Positions 1 to 6,888 of a DNA stretch of 11,266 bases are shown here, piece by piece. Location: NCBI GenBank assembly GCA_005787025.1, contig SYCH01000092.1:1-11266 (forward strand), in the 5' to 3' direction. Position numbers and translations under genes: made by a program. Source of the DNA: Actinomycetota bacterium (GTDB lineage: Bacteria; Actinomycetota; Acidimicrobiia; Acidimicrobiales; Ilumatobacteraceae). Each line of letters starts with the position of its first letter. Positions within the stretch are counted from its first letter, which is position 1. The notes under the pieces were generated by a model that did no database searches, was not told where the DNA came from, and was given only the letters and a program-made list of their open reading frames with translations.

Positions 1-438
1 CAGAAGGTCGCGCCCATCTTCGCCGCCGCGTTCATGGTGGTCATGCTGTCGAGCATCGGTGTTCCGGGACTCAACGGTTTCGTGGGCGAATTCCTGGTGC
101 TCATCGGCGGGTTCGAAACGGCGCGTTGGTGGGTGGTCATCGGTGCGACCGGCGTCATTTTGGCCGCGCTCTACTTATTGTGGGCCTATCAGCGCGTCTT
201 CCACGGCGAGCCCGACGAGGCCAACTCGTCGTTCCGTGAATTGCGCCTGCGCGAGGGTCTGGTGTTGCTTCCCTTCATCGGCCTCATCGTGTTCTGTGGT
301 GTCTATCCCAAGCCGATGCTCGATCGCATCGAGCCCAGTGTGAGGGTGTTGATCGAACGAGTCGAGGAGGTCACCGGATACGTGGCCCCCGCCCCGGTCG
401 TCATGGATCATTCCGAGCACGAGGGAGGCGAGGGCTGA
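1..438 (+). CDS. nuoM: NADH-quinone oxidoreductase subunit M, C-terminal part (5' end outside window)
   Basis: The reading frame is open from base 1, and 145 codons precede the TGA at 436-438. NuoM is one of the three Mrp-antiporter-like, proton-pumping subunits of the complex I membrane arm. The visible part holds the late transmembrane helices. It includes the conserved turn SSIGVPGLNGFVGEFLVLIG (about residues 17-36 of the fragment), whose Glu in GEF is the family's conserved membrane Glu. A second hydrophobic helix (WWVVIGATGVILAALYLLW) and a third (GLVLLPFIGLIVFCGVYP) follow, then a polar, His/Glu-rich tail. The stop overlaps the nuoN start by one base (TGATG), as expected for the last two genes of a nuo operon. 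Subunit L is similar, but the GxxGEFL pattern and the position just before nuoN favour M. Confidence 0.93.
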   Translation, partial: QKVAPIFAAAFMVVMLSSIGVPGLNGFVGEFLVLIGGFETARWWVVIGATGVILAALYLLWAYQRVFHGEPDEANSSFRELRLREGLVLLPFIGLIVFCGVYPKPMLDRIEPSVRVLIERVEEVTGYVAPAPVVMDHSEHEGGEG

Positions 439-1940
439 TGGGTGACACCATGCAATACCCCTCGATCGACTGGCTCGCGGTCACACCGCTCATCATCCTG
501 CTCGCGGGCATGATGGTGAACCTGGTGTTGGCGGCTCTCACGCGCCCGTGGCCGCGCGCGTGGTACGCCATCGGGACCGTCGAACTCGCCGTCGCCACCG
601 TCGTCGTCGAGATGTTCCTGTGGCACGACATCGGTCGTGACGGATCCCGGGTGGTCATCAACGACGCGTTGTCGATCGATCACTTCACGGCCTTGTCGTG
701 GATCGCCATCGCCGGGGCGCTCGCGATGGTGTCGTTGTCGACCGCCGATTACCTGCGTCGTGAGCAATTGGACGGCCCGGAGGTGTACGCGCTCTACATC
801 TGCGCGGCCATCGGTGCGATGATCATGACCGCGGCGAACGACATGATCGTGCTCTTCCTCGGACTCGAGACGTTGTCGATCGCTCTCTACGTGCTGGCGG
901 CCAGTCACCGTCGGCGCACCGAGAGCCAGGAGAGCGGTCTCAAGTACTTCATCCTCGGCGGTTTTGCCTCGGCCTTCTTCCTGTACGGAATCGCGTTGCT
1001 GTACGGCACCACCGGCACCACCAACATCTCGGGAATGGGTGACGTGTTGCGCGCCGAAGTGTTCCTGAAGGGTGATGACGCCATGTTGCTCGCGGGTGTG
1101 GCGCTCCTGCTGGTGGGTCTGGCCTTCAAGGTGGCCGTCGTGCCGTTCCATTTCTGGACTCCCGACGTGTACCAAGGCGCACCGACGCCGGTGACCTCGT
1201 TCATGGCCTCGGTCGGCAAGTTGGCCGCGTTCGCCGCGATGGCCCGCATCTTGTTGGTGGCTCTGCCCACTCGTATCGACGATTGGCGACCCGTGGTGTG
1301 GGTGTTGGCGGTCCTGTCCGTCGTGGTCGGCTCGGCGCTGGCGGTGGTGCAGACCGACGTCAAGCGCATGCTCGCGTACTCGTCCATCAGCCACGCGGGA
1401 TTCATCATGATGGGCATCGAAGCCGCCGGTCACGCCGGTGACGACGAAGGCCTGCCGGCGGTGTTGTTGTATCTCGTCATCTACTCGGTGTTGGTGATCG
1501 GAACGTTCACCGTCGTGTCGTTGGTGTCGCGCACCGGCGACGCCGGCTCGGATCTCGGTTCGTTCCGAGGGCTCGGCCGTCAACGTCCGGCCCTGGCTCT
1601 GGCGATGACCGTGTTCTTGTTGGCCCAGGCGGGCATGCCCACCACATCGGGATTCATCGCCAAGTTCGGCGTCATCACCTCGGCGGCGGCCAACGAGAGT
1701 TACGCCATCGCCATCATCGCCATGGTGGCCTCGGTGATCGCCGCGGTTCTGTATCTGCGGATCATGATCTCCATGTGGCTCAGCGATGCCGAAGCCGGCG
1801 ACGACGCCCGTGAGAACGTCGGTGTACCGGCGACGGCCAACGTCGTGATCACTCTGGCCACCATCTTCACGTTGGTGGTCGGCCTGTTCCCGGGCTGGCT
1901 GATCGACGCCGCCCGCACGGCGGCCTCCTTCGCCGGCTGA
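438..1940 (+). CDS. nuoN: NADH-quinone oxidoreductase subunit N
   Basis: This is a 500-residue polytopic membrane protein of the proton-pumping antiporter family, at the inner end of the complex I membrane arm. Residues expected for proton translocation are present: Glu144 in LFLGLETLS, Lys231 in GLAFKVAVVPFHFW, Lys261 in SVGKLAA, and Lys409 in SGFIAKFGV. The motif TPDVYQGAPTPVTSF (241-255) is typical of the NuoN/M/L family. Length matches actinobacterial NuoN. The ATG at 438 overlaps the nuoM stop (TGATG), with purine-rich GGGAGG at 423-428 as ribosome site. An in-frame ATG at 450 (MQYPS) is a less favoured alternative. The gene ends an operon: the next gene begins 54 bases later and is unrelated. 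Confidence 0.95.
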   Translation: MGDTMQYPSIDWLAVTPLIILLAGMMVNLVLAALTRPWPRAWYAIGTVELAVATVVVEMFLWHDIGRDGSRVVINDALSIDHFTALSWIAIAGALAMVSLSTADYLRREQLDGPEVYALYICAAIGAMIMTAANDMIVLFLGLETLSIALYVLAASHRRRTESQESGLKYFILGGFASAFFLYGIALLYGTTGTTNISGMGDVLRAEVFLKGDDAMLLAGVALLLVGLAFKVAVVPFHFWTPDVYQGAPTPVTSFMASVGKLAAFAAMARILLVALPTRIDDWRPVVWVLAVLSVVVGSALAVVQTDVKRMLAYSSISHAGFIMMGIEAAGHAGDDEGLPAVLLYLVIYSVLVIGTFTVVSLVSRTGDAGSDLGSFRGLGRQRPALALAMTVFLLAQAGMPTTSGFIAKFGVITSAAANESYAIAIIAMVASVIAAVLYLRIMISMWLSDAEAGDDARENVGVPATANVVITLATIFTLVVGLFPGWLIDAARTAASFAG

Positions 1941-1941
1941 T

Positions 1942-1991
1942 TTCAGTGTGGCCGTATCCACGGTTGCGCACGAACCCGCTGACAGACTGAA
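1942..1991. repeat. Imperfect inverted repeat between nuoN and the nuclease gene
   Basis: Arms TTCAGT (1942-1947) and ACTGAA (1986-1991) are perfectly complementary. A small inner stem CCGT-atcc-ACGG lies at 1952-1963. It sits in the only gap after the nuo operon end, so it could form a structure ending nuoN transcripts. There is no T-run and the loop is long, so it is not a standard intrinsic terminator. It may be chance. Confidence 0.25.
1983..1988 (+). promoter_or_regulatory. Possible weak leaderless -10 box for the nuclease gene
   Basis: CAGACT lies exactly 6 nt before the ATG at 1995. It fits the A and final T of the actinobacterial TAnnnT box but lacks the first T. No Shine-Dalgarno sequence is seen upstream of this ATG, which fits a leaderless start. 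No clear -35 element is visible. Support is positional only. Confidence 0.35.
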
Positions 1992-1994
1992 TCC

Positions 1995-2762
1995 ATGTTC
2001 ACGGCTCCCGCGTACCTGTCGCCGTCATCCATCGGCACCTTCCGCGATTGCCCCATGAAGTTCAAGTTCTCGCGCATCGACCGCTTGTCCGAGCCGCCCA
2101 CCTGGGCCATTCACGTCGGAACGTTCGTGCACGAAGTGCTGGAACACTTCTACCAACTCGAGGCGCACGAACGAACGTTGGACTCGGTCAAGGCACTGGC
2201 CACCGAGCGTTGGAAGGCCAGCGACTGGGAGACCAAGGTCGACTCTTTGATCAAACCCGAGGGCACCATCGTCGACTTCAAGCGACAAGCGTTCGAGTGC
2301 ATGAAGAACCTGTGGAAGGTCGAGGACCCACAGAGCACCGAATTGGTGGGTATGGAGCACGAGGTCGACACCGACATCGATGGTGTGCGCATGAAGGGAT
2401 TCATCGATCGCTTCACCTTCGACGACGAGGGTCAGGTCATCATCAGCGACTACAAGACGGGGAACATCCCGAATCCCCGGTTCAAGAGCGAGGACGACAA
2501 GTTCTTCCAATTGACCGCCTACGCCCTGATGATGCAGGAAGCCGATCAGGAAACCACCTCGAAGCTGCAGTTGCTCTACTTGAAGCTCGGCCAGAAGCAC
2601 GAGATGACGCTGACCCCCGTGAAGCTCAACATCGCGCGGGGTGTGATCGTGGAAACCAAGGAGATGGTGGATGCCTCGTGTCAGTCGGGTGAGTTCACCT
2701 GCAACGTGACCAAGCTCTGCGACTGGTGCTTCTTCAAGCCCCAGTGCCCGGCCCACGCCTGA
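1995..2762 (+). CDS. PD-(D/E)XK nuclease, RecB/Cas4-like, with Fe-S cysteines
   Basis: A 255-residue soluble protein of the RecB-family exonuclease fold (PDDEXK_1 type). Visible motifs in order: LSPSSIGTFRDCP (8-20) with Cys19; the family His46 in GTFVHEVLE; Asp138 in GFIDRF; Asp152 and Lys154 in ISDYKTG, the catalytic D-x-K; and Gln172/Tyr176 in QLTAYA. The tail carries Cys242, Cys245 and Cys251 (CDWCFFKPQC). With Cys19 these make the one-plus-three cysteine pattern that binds a 4Fe-4S cluster in AddB and Cas4 nucleases. The active site looks intact, so DNA cleavage is likely, probably in repair or end-processing. No helicase domain, partner gene or CRISPR locus is adjacent, so it is a stand-alone nuclease and its pathway is unknown. 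Its last 29 bases overlap the tail of the convergent gene. Confidence 0.85.
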   Translation: MFTAPAYLSPSSIGTFRDCPMKFKFSRIDRLSEPPTWAIHVGTFVHEVLEHFYQLEAHERTLDSVKALATERWKASDWETKVDSLIKPEGTIVDFKRQAFECMKNLWKVEDPQSTELVGMEHEVDTDIDGVRMKGFIDRFTFDDEGQVIISDYKTGNIPNPRFKSEDDKFFQLTAYALMMQEADQETTSKLQLLYLKLGQKHEMTLTPVKLNIARGVIVETKEMVDASCQSGEFTCNVTKLCDWCFFKPQCPAHA

Positions 2763-3459
2763 CCTCGGCACAGACCCGAACGAATTCGTCGAACAAACCT
2801 TGCTGTTCGACGTCGACGTCGGACGAATCCTCGGGGTGCCACTGAACACCGACCACCCACTCGCGCGTCGAGTGCTCGATGGCTTCGACGATTCCGTCGT
2901 CGGATCGGCCCGTGATCACGAGGTCCGAGCCGAGGGCGTCGACGGCTTGATGATGGAACGAATGGCATGCGGTTGCTCGAGTGACGCTCAGAGCGCGGGC
3001 CACCCGTGACTCGGCCACAACATCGACGGCGTGAAAGACGTCGCGGTGACCGCCGTTCTCGAGATGCTGTGTCAAGCTGCCGCCCTGCAACACGTTGAGC
3101 AACTGGAACCCGCGACAGATGGCGAACAAGGGGAGATCGCGACGGATGACCGCGTCGGCCACCGCGAACTCGACGGCGTCGAGGGTGGGGTCGACCCCGT
3201 ACACGTGCTCGCTCGCGACCATCTGTCCGTAGCGGGACGGATCGATGTCGACACCTCCGTGCAACACGACGCCGTGGATTCCGTCGAGGATGTCGTCGAT
3301 GCGCGGGATCAGTTCCGGGATCGGCGGCAGGATGACGGGTACCGCGCCGGCCCGGGCGATGGAGTCGCAGTAGAGACGACCGCTGGCGTAGCCGGGCGTG
3401 CGCAACCCTTTGGCGTCGCTCGTCGCGCGACCGACGATGAGAATCAGAGGAGCGCCCAC
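2734..3459 (-). CDS. Class I glutamine amidotransferase-like hydrolase, peptidase C26 / PuuD-like
   Basis: A 241-residue soluble hydrolase of the gamma-glutamyl-GABA hydrolase (PuuD, peptidase C26) group. The catalytic triad is visible: Cys115 in AICRGFQLLN, His208 and Glu210 in VQWHPE. Group-specific motifs are GGVDIDPSRYG (68-78) and HSFHHQAVD (166-174). The family cleaves the gamma-glutamyl bond from intermediates such as gamma-glutamyl-GABA. The divergent aldehyde dehydrogenase would fit the preceding step of the same gamma-glutamylated polyamine route, but no gamma-glutamyl-polyamine synthetase or oxidase is present here, so substrate is inferred. The GTG at 3459 was chosen because a -10-like CAGAAT lies 6 nt upstream. 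A TTG at 3480 would add seven residues. The tail overlaps the nuclease gene by 29 bases. Confidence 0.85.
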   Translation of the reverse strand: MGAPLILIVGRATSDAKGLRTPGYASGRLYCDSIARAGAVPVILPPIPELIPRIDDILDGIHGVVLHGGVDIDPSRYGQMVASEHVYGVDPTLDAVEFAVADAVIRRDLPLFAICRGFQLLNVLQGGSLTQHLENGGHRDVFHAVDVVAESRVARALSVTRATACHSFHHQAVDALGSDLVITGRSDDGIVEAIEHSTREWVVGVQWHPEDSSDVDVEQQGLFDEFVRVCAEVRRGPGTGA

Positions 3460-3465
3460 GTCGCC

Positions 3466-3471
3466 ATTCTG
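3466..3471 (-). promoter_or_regulatory. Possible leaderless -10 box for the PuuD-like gene
   Basis: On the minus strand CAGAAT is followed by six bases (ggcgac) and then the GTG at 3459. The A and final T of the TAnnnT consensus match, the first T does not. No Shine-Dalgarno sequence precedes this start. It lies just 10 bases from the opposite-facing TAGCGT box. Confidence 0.4.
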
Positions 3472-3481
3472 CCAGTGCAAG

Positions 3482-3487
3482 TAGCGT
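3482..3487 (+). promoter_or_regulatory. Leaderless -10 promoter box (TAGCGT) for the aldehyde dehydrogenase
   Basis: TAGCGT matches the actinobacterial TAnnnT -10 box and is followed by seven bases and the ATG at 3495. That places the transcription start at or next to the start codon. The identical hexamer, at 7 or 8 nt, precedes the genes at 6101 and 6889. No good -35 element is seen. Confidence 0.65.
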
Positions 3488-3494
3488 CGGGCGC

Positions 3495-4853
3495 ATGGCT
3501 TCCACGCTGACCCTGCGCAATCCGGCCGACGACTCCGAGATCACGACCATCGCGTTGGCATCGGCGCGCGACGTCGACCGCATGGTGGACCGCGCCGCGA
3601 CGGCGTTCGTCGGATGGCGTGCGGTGGCTCCCACCGACCGGGCCCGATTGCTGCGGCGGTTCGCCCAGACCATCGCCGATCATGCCGAAGAGTTGGCCCG
3701 ACTCGACACCATCAACATGGGCATGCCGATCTCGTCCAGTCGGTGGTGCGCCAACACGGCGGCCGAGGTCGTTCACTACTACGCCGGGGCCGTCGACAAA
3801 CATCTGGGCCACACGTATCCGGTGGCCGATGGGGTGTCGATGACGTTCCACGAACCGATGGGCGTGGTGGGAGCGATCATCCCGTGGAACTTCCCGATCC
3901 TGATCGCGGCCTGGAAGTTGGGACCCGCATTGGCCTGCGGGAACACCGTGGTGCTGAAACCCTCGGAGATGACACCGCTGAGCGCCATCCGTTTGGGGGA
4001 GTTGGCGTTGGAGTCGGGGCTTCCCGAGGGAGTGCTGAACGTCGCCGTCGGCACCGGTCCCGAGGCCGGGTGGGCGTTGGTGGAAAACCCGTCGGTCCGC
4101 AAGATCGGCTTCACCGGAAGCACGGCGGTGGGCAAGCGGATCATGGCCGGTTGCTCCGATTCGTTGAAGCGCGTGACGCTCGAGTTGGGTGGCAAGAGCG
4201 CCAACATCGTGTTCGCCGACACCGACGTCGACGCGGTCGCGGCGGCGGCCCCCGGGGCCGTGTTCGACAACACCGGTCAGGATTGCTGCGCGCGTTCGCG
4301 CGTGTTGGTGCAACGCCCGGTGTTCGATCGATTCGTGTCGGCGATGATCGATGCCTCGTCGCGTCTGGTCGTGGGTGACCCGATGTCGGAATCCACTCAG
4401 ATGGGCCCGCTCTTCTCGCGGGGTCATCGGGAGCGCGTGGAGGGGATCATGGCCGGAGTCGAACCAACGTGGAGCGGTGACGCGCCGCGCGGCGCCGGAT
4501 GTTGGTACCCGTGCACCATCGTCGCGCCGGCGGATCCGTCGAGCGTCGTGTGCACCACCGAGATCTTCGGTCCGGTGGCCGCGGTCATCCCCTTCGACGA
4601 CGAGGCCGACGCGATTCGACTCGCCAACGACTCGCACCACGGACTGTCGGGTTCGGTGTGGACCGCGGACGCGTCGCGGGCGATGCGAGTCGCGCGCGCG
4701 TTGGAGGGCGGTACGTTGAGCGTGAACTCGAATTCGTCGGTGCGCTTCTCCACGCCGTTCGGTGGATTCAAGCAGAGCGGGATCGGACGCGAACTGTCGA
4801 TGACCGCGATGGACCACTACAGCGAACTCAAGACCGTCTTCTGGAAATCCTGA
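3495..4853 (+). CDS. NAD(P)-dependent aldehyde dehydrogenase family protein
   Basis: A 452-residue cytosolic enzyme that oxidises an aldehyde to the acid with NAD(P)+. Catalytic residues are all present: Asn132 in IIPWNFP, Lys155 in VLKPSE, Glu230 in TLELGGKSAN, nucleophile Cys264 in NTGQDCCA, and Glu356 in TEIFGP. The C-terminal signature PFGGFKQSGIGRE (421-433) is standard for the family. It is shorter than the usual 480-490 residues: the N-terminal strand is trimmed, and the segment after MGPLFS (303-308) is about a dozen residues short. Neither loss touches the active site. The divergent PuuD-like hydrolase suggests a substrate such as gamma-glutamyl-aminobutyraldehyde (PuuC role), but the family's specificity cannot be read from sequence. 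The stop abuts the stop of the convergent ilvA gene with no spacer. Confidence 0.92.
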   Translation: MASTLTLRNPADDSEITTIALASARDVDRMVDRAATAFVGWRAVAPTDRARLLRRFAQTIADHAEELARLDTINMGMPISSSRWCANTAAEVVHYYAGAVDKHLGHTYPVADGVSMTFHEPMGVVGAIIPWNFPILIAAWKLGPALACGNTVVLKPSEMTPLSAIRLGELALESGLPEGVLNVAVGTGPEAGWALVENPSVRKIGFTGSTAVGKRIMAGCSDSLKRVTLELGGKSANIVFADTDVDAVAAAAPGAVFDNTGQDCCARSRVLVQRPVFDRFVSAMIDASSRLVVGDPMSESTQMGPLFSRGHRERVEGIMAGVEPTWSGDAPRGAGCWYPCTIVAPADPSSVVCTTEIFGPVAAVIPFDDEADAIRLANDSHHGLSGSVWTADASRAMRVARALEGGTLSVNSNSSVRFSTPFGGFKQSGIGRELSMTAMDHYSELKTVFWKS

Positions 4854-6068
4854 TCAGGCGCCGACGTCGTAGCCGGCGGTGCGAACGGCATCGATCACCG
4901 TGTCGGCGTGGTCGGGGCCGCGAACCTCGAGTACCGCGGTGACTCCCGTTTCGCGCACGTGCAAGTCGACTCCCTCGCGCACGTGCTCGATGTCGATGAC
5001 GCTGGCACCTTGTTCGGCGAAGATCGCCAGCAACTTGGCGAGCCCTCCGGGACGATCGCTCACTTTGACGAACAGAATGAGGCGCCGTCCGGCCTGGGTC
5101 TCGAAACGTCGGATGAGCCCGGGCACCACACCCAGGTCGACGTTGCCCCCCGAGAGCACCACGCACGTCGTTCCGGTGCGTGACGGGGCCGCGCGTTCGG
5201 ACAACAGCGCCGAGACACCGACGGCTCCGGCGCCTTCCACGTACAACTTCGAGCGCTCCATCATCATGACCATCGCGTCGGCCACGGCGTCCTCGTCGAC
5301 GACGACGATGTCGTCGAGCCACTTCTCGACGAGCGGACGGGTGACGGTACCGGGACGTTTCACGGCGATGCCGTCGGCGAGTGTCAGCACCGGTCCAGTG
5401 GGCGGTTGCTCGTTCGCGTACGGAGCACAGGCCTCGACTTGCACCCCGATCACGTGGATGGATGGGTCGTGTTGTTTCACCGCGATGGCCACGCCACTGG
5501 CCAAGCCGCCGCCGCCGAGGGGAATGATGACGCGCCGAAGGTCGGCGATGTCGGCGATCAACTCCAATCCCAAGGTGGCCTGTCCGGCCACCACCACGGG
5601 GTCGTCGTAGGGGTGGCAGAACTGCATGCCCTTTTCGGCGGCACGGGCCTGGGCCGCGACCACGGCATCGTCGAGCGAGTCGCCACCCTCCACGACGGTG
5701 GCGCCGTAGGTGCGACAGGCCGCGATCTTGGCGATGGGTGCGTTACGGGGCACGAAGATCTCGCAGGGAATGCCGTGAGTGCGGGCGGCGAAGGCCAGGG
5801 CCTGGGCATGGTTACCGGCGCTGCCGGCGGTGACTCCGTTGCGAGCCAGTTCGCCCAGGCTGGCCAGTTTGTTCATGGCCCCCCGGATCTTGAAACTGCC
5901 CGTACGTTGCATGTTCTCGGCTTTGAGCACGATGGATCCGCCGGTGCGGTCGCTCAGGGCGGCCGATGCGGTCACGGGAGTGTGTTTGACCACCGATCGG
6001 CCGGCCTCCCGGGCGGAGGCGATGGCCGCTGCGGTGATGTCGACGGTCTCGATCTCCTCGATACCCAT
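4854..6068 (-). CDS. ilvA: Threonine ammonia-lyase (threonine dehydratase) with C-terminal ACT domain
   Basis: A 404-residue PLP enzyme that converts threonine to 2-oxobutanoate and ammonia, the entry to isoleucine synthesis or threonine breakdown. Lys60 in GSFKIRGA forms the Schiff base. SAGNHAQA (83-90) binds the substrate carboxylate, the glycine loop PLGGGGLASG (183-192) holds the PLP phosphate, and SGGNVD (306-311) closes the fold. Residues about 329-404 form a single ACT domain (FVKVSDRPGGLAKLLAIF), probably the allosteric site. E. coli IlvA is about 514 residues with a double ACT-like region. This one-ACT form is shorter, so a TdcB-like or serine-accepting role is possible. The start at 6068 (MGIEEIE) was preferred over a GTG at 6110, which would run through the promoter and start of the divergent gene. 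Confidence 0.92.
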   Translation of the reverse strand: MGIEEIETVDITAAAIASAREAGRSVVKHTPVTASAALSDRTGGSIVLKAENMQRTGSFKIRGAMNKLASLGELARNGVTAGSAGNHAQALAFAARTHGIPCEIFVPRNAPIAKIAACRTYGATVVEGGDSLDDAVVAAQARAAEKGMQFCHPYDDPVVVAGQATLGLELIADIADLRRVIIPLGGGGLASGVAIAVKQHDPSIHVIGVQVEACAPYANEQPPTGPVLTLADGIAVKRPGTVTRPLVEKWLDDIVVVDEDAVADAMVMMMERSKLYVEGAGAVGVSALLSERAAPSRTGTTCVVLSGGNVDLGVVPGLIRRFETQAGRRLILFVKVSDRPGGLAKLLAIFAEQGASVIDIEHVREGVDLHVRETGVTAVLEVRGPDHADTVIDAVRTAGYDVGA

Positions 6069-6077
6069 GCCCGACCC

Positions 6078-6083
6078 ACGGTA
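6078..6083 (-). promoter_or_regulatory. Possible -10 box for ilvA
   Basis: On the minus strand TACCGT fits TAnnnT and lies 9 nt before the ATG at 6068. The mRNA would be leaderless or carry only a few leader bases. It nearly abuts the opposite-facing TAGCGT box at 6088-6093, so the two divergent promoters share about 20 bases. Confidence 0.4.
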
Positions 6084-6087
6084 GCCA

Positions 6088-6093
6088 TAGCGT
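6088..6093 (+). promoter_or_regulatory. Leaderless -10 promoter box (TAGCGT) for the 6101 amidotransferase
   Basis: TAGCGT is followed by seven bases (gtcgacc) and a GTG at 6101. Hexamer and spacing are the same as at the aldehyde dehydrogenase promoter. It favours GTG 6101 over the in-frame GTG at 6092, which overlaps the box itself. Confidence 0.6.
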
Positions 6094-6100
6094 GTCGACC

Positions 6101-6775
6101 GTGCGTGCACTTTTGGTCGCCAACTCGATCGACGCCGACCCCGGGTTCGTGGGGGAGCGCCTGCGACACCACGGTTTCGCTTTCGACGAGTGCTTGCGCG
6201 AGAACCCGGGGGAGTGGCCGGACCTGGCCGGCCACGACCTGGTTCTGTTGCTCGGGTCCGAATGGAGCGTGTACTGGGACCAGGTCAGCCGCAAGGTTCA
6301 GGCCGAATCGGCCCTGATCAGAGAAGCGAACCGAACTGGTGTTCCCATCTTCGGCATCTGTTTCGGCTCGCAGATGATCTCCCACGCTTTGGGCGGCTCG
6401 GTGCAACGGGCCCCGCGGCCCGAGGTCGGGTGGCACCGGGTGGATTCGGCGTTCCCCGAGGTGATCGCGCCCGGACCGTGGTTGCAATGGCACTTCGACG
6501 TGTTCACCCCGCCGCCGGGTTGGGAGGTGATGGCCACCAGTCCGTCGGGGCCCCAAGCCATCCGCTCGGGTCGCACGTTCGCCACCCAGTTCCATCCCGA
6601 AGCCAACGAGTCGATGTTGGCCGCCTGGACCGCGGGGTCCGACGATCTGGCACGACTCGGACTGTCGGCTGATGACGTGATGGCCCACACTCGTGACCAT
6701 GTGAAGACCAGTCGTCCCGCATGCGCTCGCCTCGTCGATTGGTTCATGGACGAGGTGGCTTTCGGTCCACTCTGA
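6101..6775 (+). CDS. Class I glutamine amidotransferase, GMP-synthase-like
   Basis: A 224-residue soluble protein resembling the glutamine amidotransferase domain of GMP synthase, without the synthetase domain. The triad is visible: Cys87 in FGICFGSQMISHALGG, His165 and Glu167 in ATQFHPE. The N-terminal strand MRALLVANS and the segment GSEWSVYWD (52-60) are typical of free-standing members annotated as GMP synthase-like amidotransferases. The acceptor for the released ammonia, or the true gamma-glutamyl substrate, is unknown, and no synthetase partner lies nearby. It is divergent from ilvA with a 32-base gap. The start is set at GTG 6101 from the promoter spacing; the GTG at 6092 would add three residues. 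It is not closely similar to the PuuD-like enzyme at 2734-3459. Confidence 0.82.
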   Translation: MRALLVANSIDADPGFVGERLRHHGFAFDECLRENPGEWPDLAGHDLVLLLGSEWSVYWDQVSRKVQAESALIREANRTGVPIFGICFGSQMISHALGGSVQRAPRPEVGWHRVDSAFPEVIAPGPWLQWHFDVFTPPPGWEVMATSPSGPQAIRSGRTFATQFHPEANESMLAAWTAGSDDLARLGLSADDVMAHTRDHVKTSRPACARLVDWFMDEVAFGPL

Positions 6776-6787
6776 ACCGGGTCCACC

Positions 6788-6817
6788 GTCGTGTGTGACA
6801 TGGTCGTGTGTGACATG
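6788..6817 (+). repeat. Perfect 15-bp tandem repeat upstream of nuoA
   Basis: GTCGTGTGTGACATG occurs twice head to tail (6788-6802 and 6803-6817) with no mismatch and no gap. The second copy runs into the palindrome GACATGTC at 6812-6819. It lies in the 113-base gap between the amidotransferase stop and the nuoA start, about 72-101 bases before the predicted transcription start. That is a usual position for an activator or repressor array, but the binding protein is unknown. A simple recent duplication is the alternative. Confidence 0.6.
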
Positions 6818-6874
6818 TCGGGCGACGACCCGTGCGAGCAGGGGAGAAGTTAGGAGCCGTCGCGAAGCCCGTAG

Positions 6875-6880
6875 TAGCGT
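6875..6880 (+). promoter_or_regulatory. Leaderless -10 promoter box (TAGCGT) of the nuoA operon
   Basis: TAGCGT is followed by eight bases (cggcatcg) and the ATG at 6889, placing the transcription start at or beside the start codon. This is the third copy of the hexamer in the window with such spacing. No clear -35 element is seen. This is the likely promoter for the whole nuoA-B-C-D-H-I-J run. Confidence 0.65.
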
Positions 6881-6888
6881 CGGCATCG

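Noticed and set aside
408..1961. A 517-codon open frame antisense to nuoN
   Set aside because: The translation is dominated by His, Arg, Asp and Gln with no recognisable fold, as expected for the complement of a GC-rich membrane-protein gene.
1952..1963. CCGT-atcc-ACGG hairpin as a rho-independent terminator of nuoN
   Set aside because: A four-base stem without a following T-run is too weak to call a terminator.
1995..2762. Cas4 of a CRISPR system
   Set aside because: The cysteine pattern fits Cas4, but no repeats, spacers or other cas genes are in the window; a general RecB-family nuclease is safer.
4854..6068. Serine racemase or cystathionine synthase instead of threonine ammonia-lyase
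   Set aside because: The C-terminal ACT domain and the GSFKIRGA context fit threonine/serine ammonia-lyase better.
6819..6832. CGGG-cgacga-CCCG hairpin upstream of nuoA
   Set aside because: The stem is only four base pairs and expected by chance at this GC content.
6832..6888. Longer nuoA starting at GTG 6832
   Set aside because: It adds 19 residues unlike any NuoA N-terminus and would pass through the TAGCGT promoter box; ATG 6889 fits the family.
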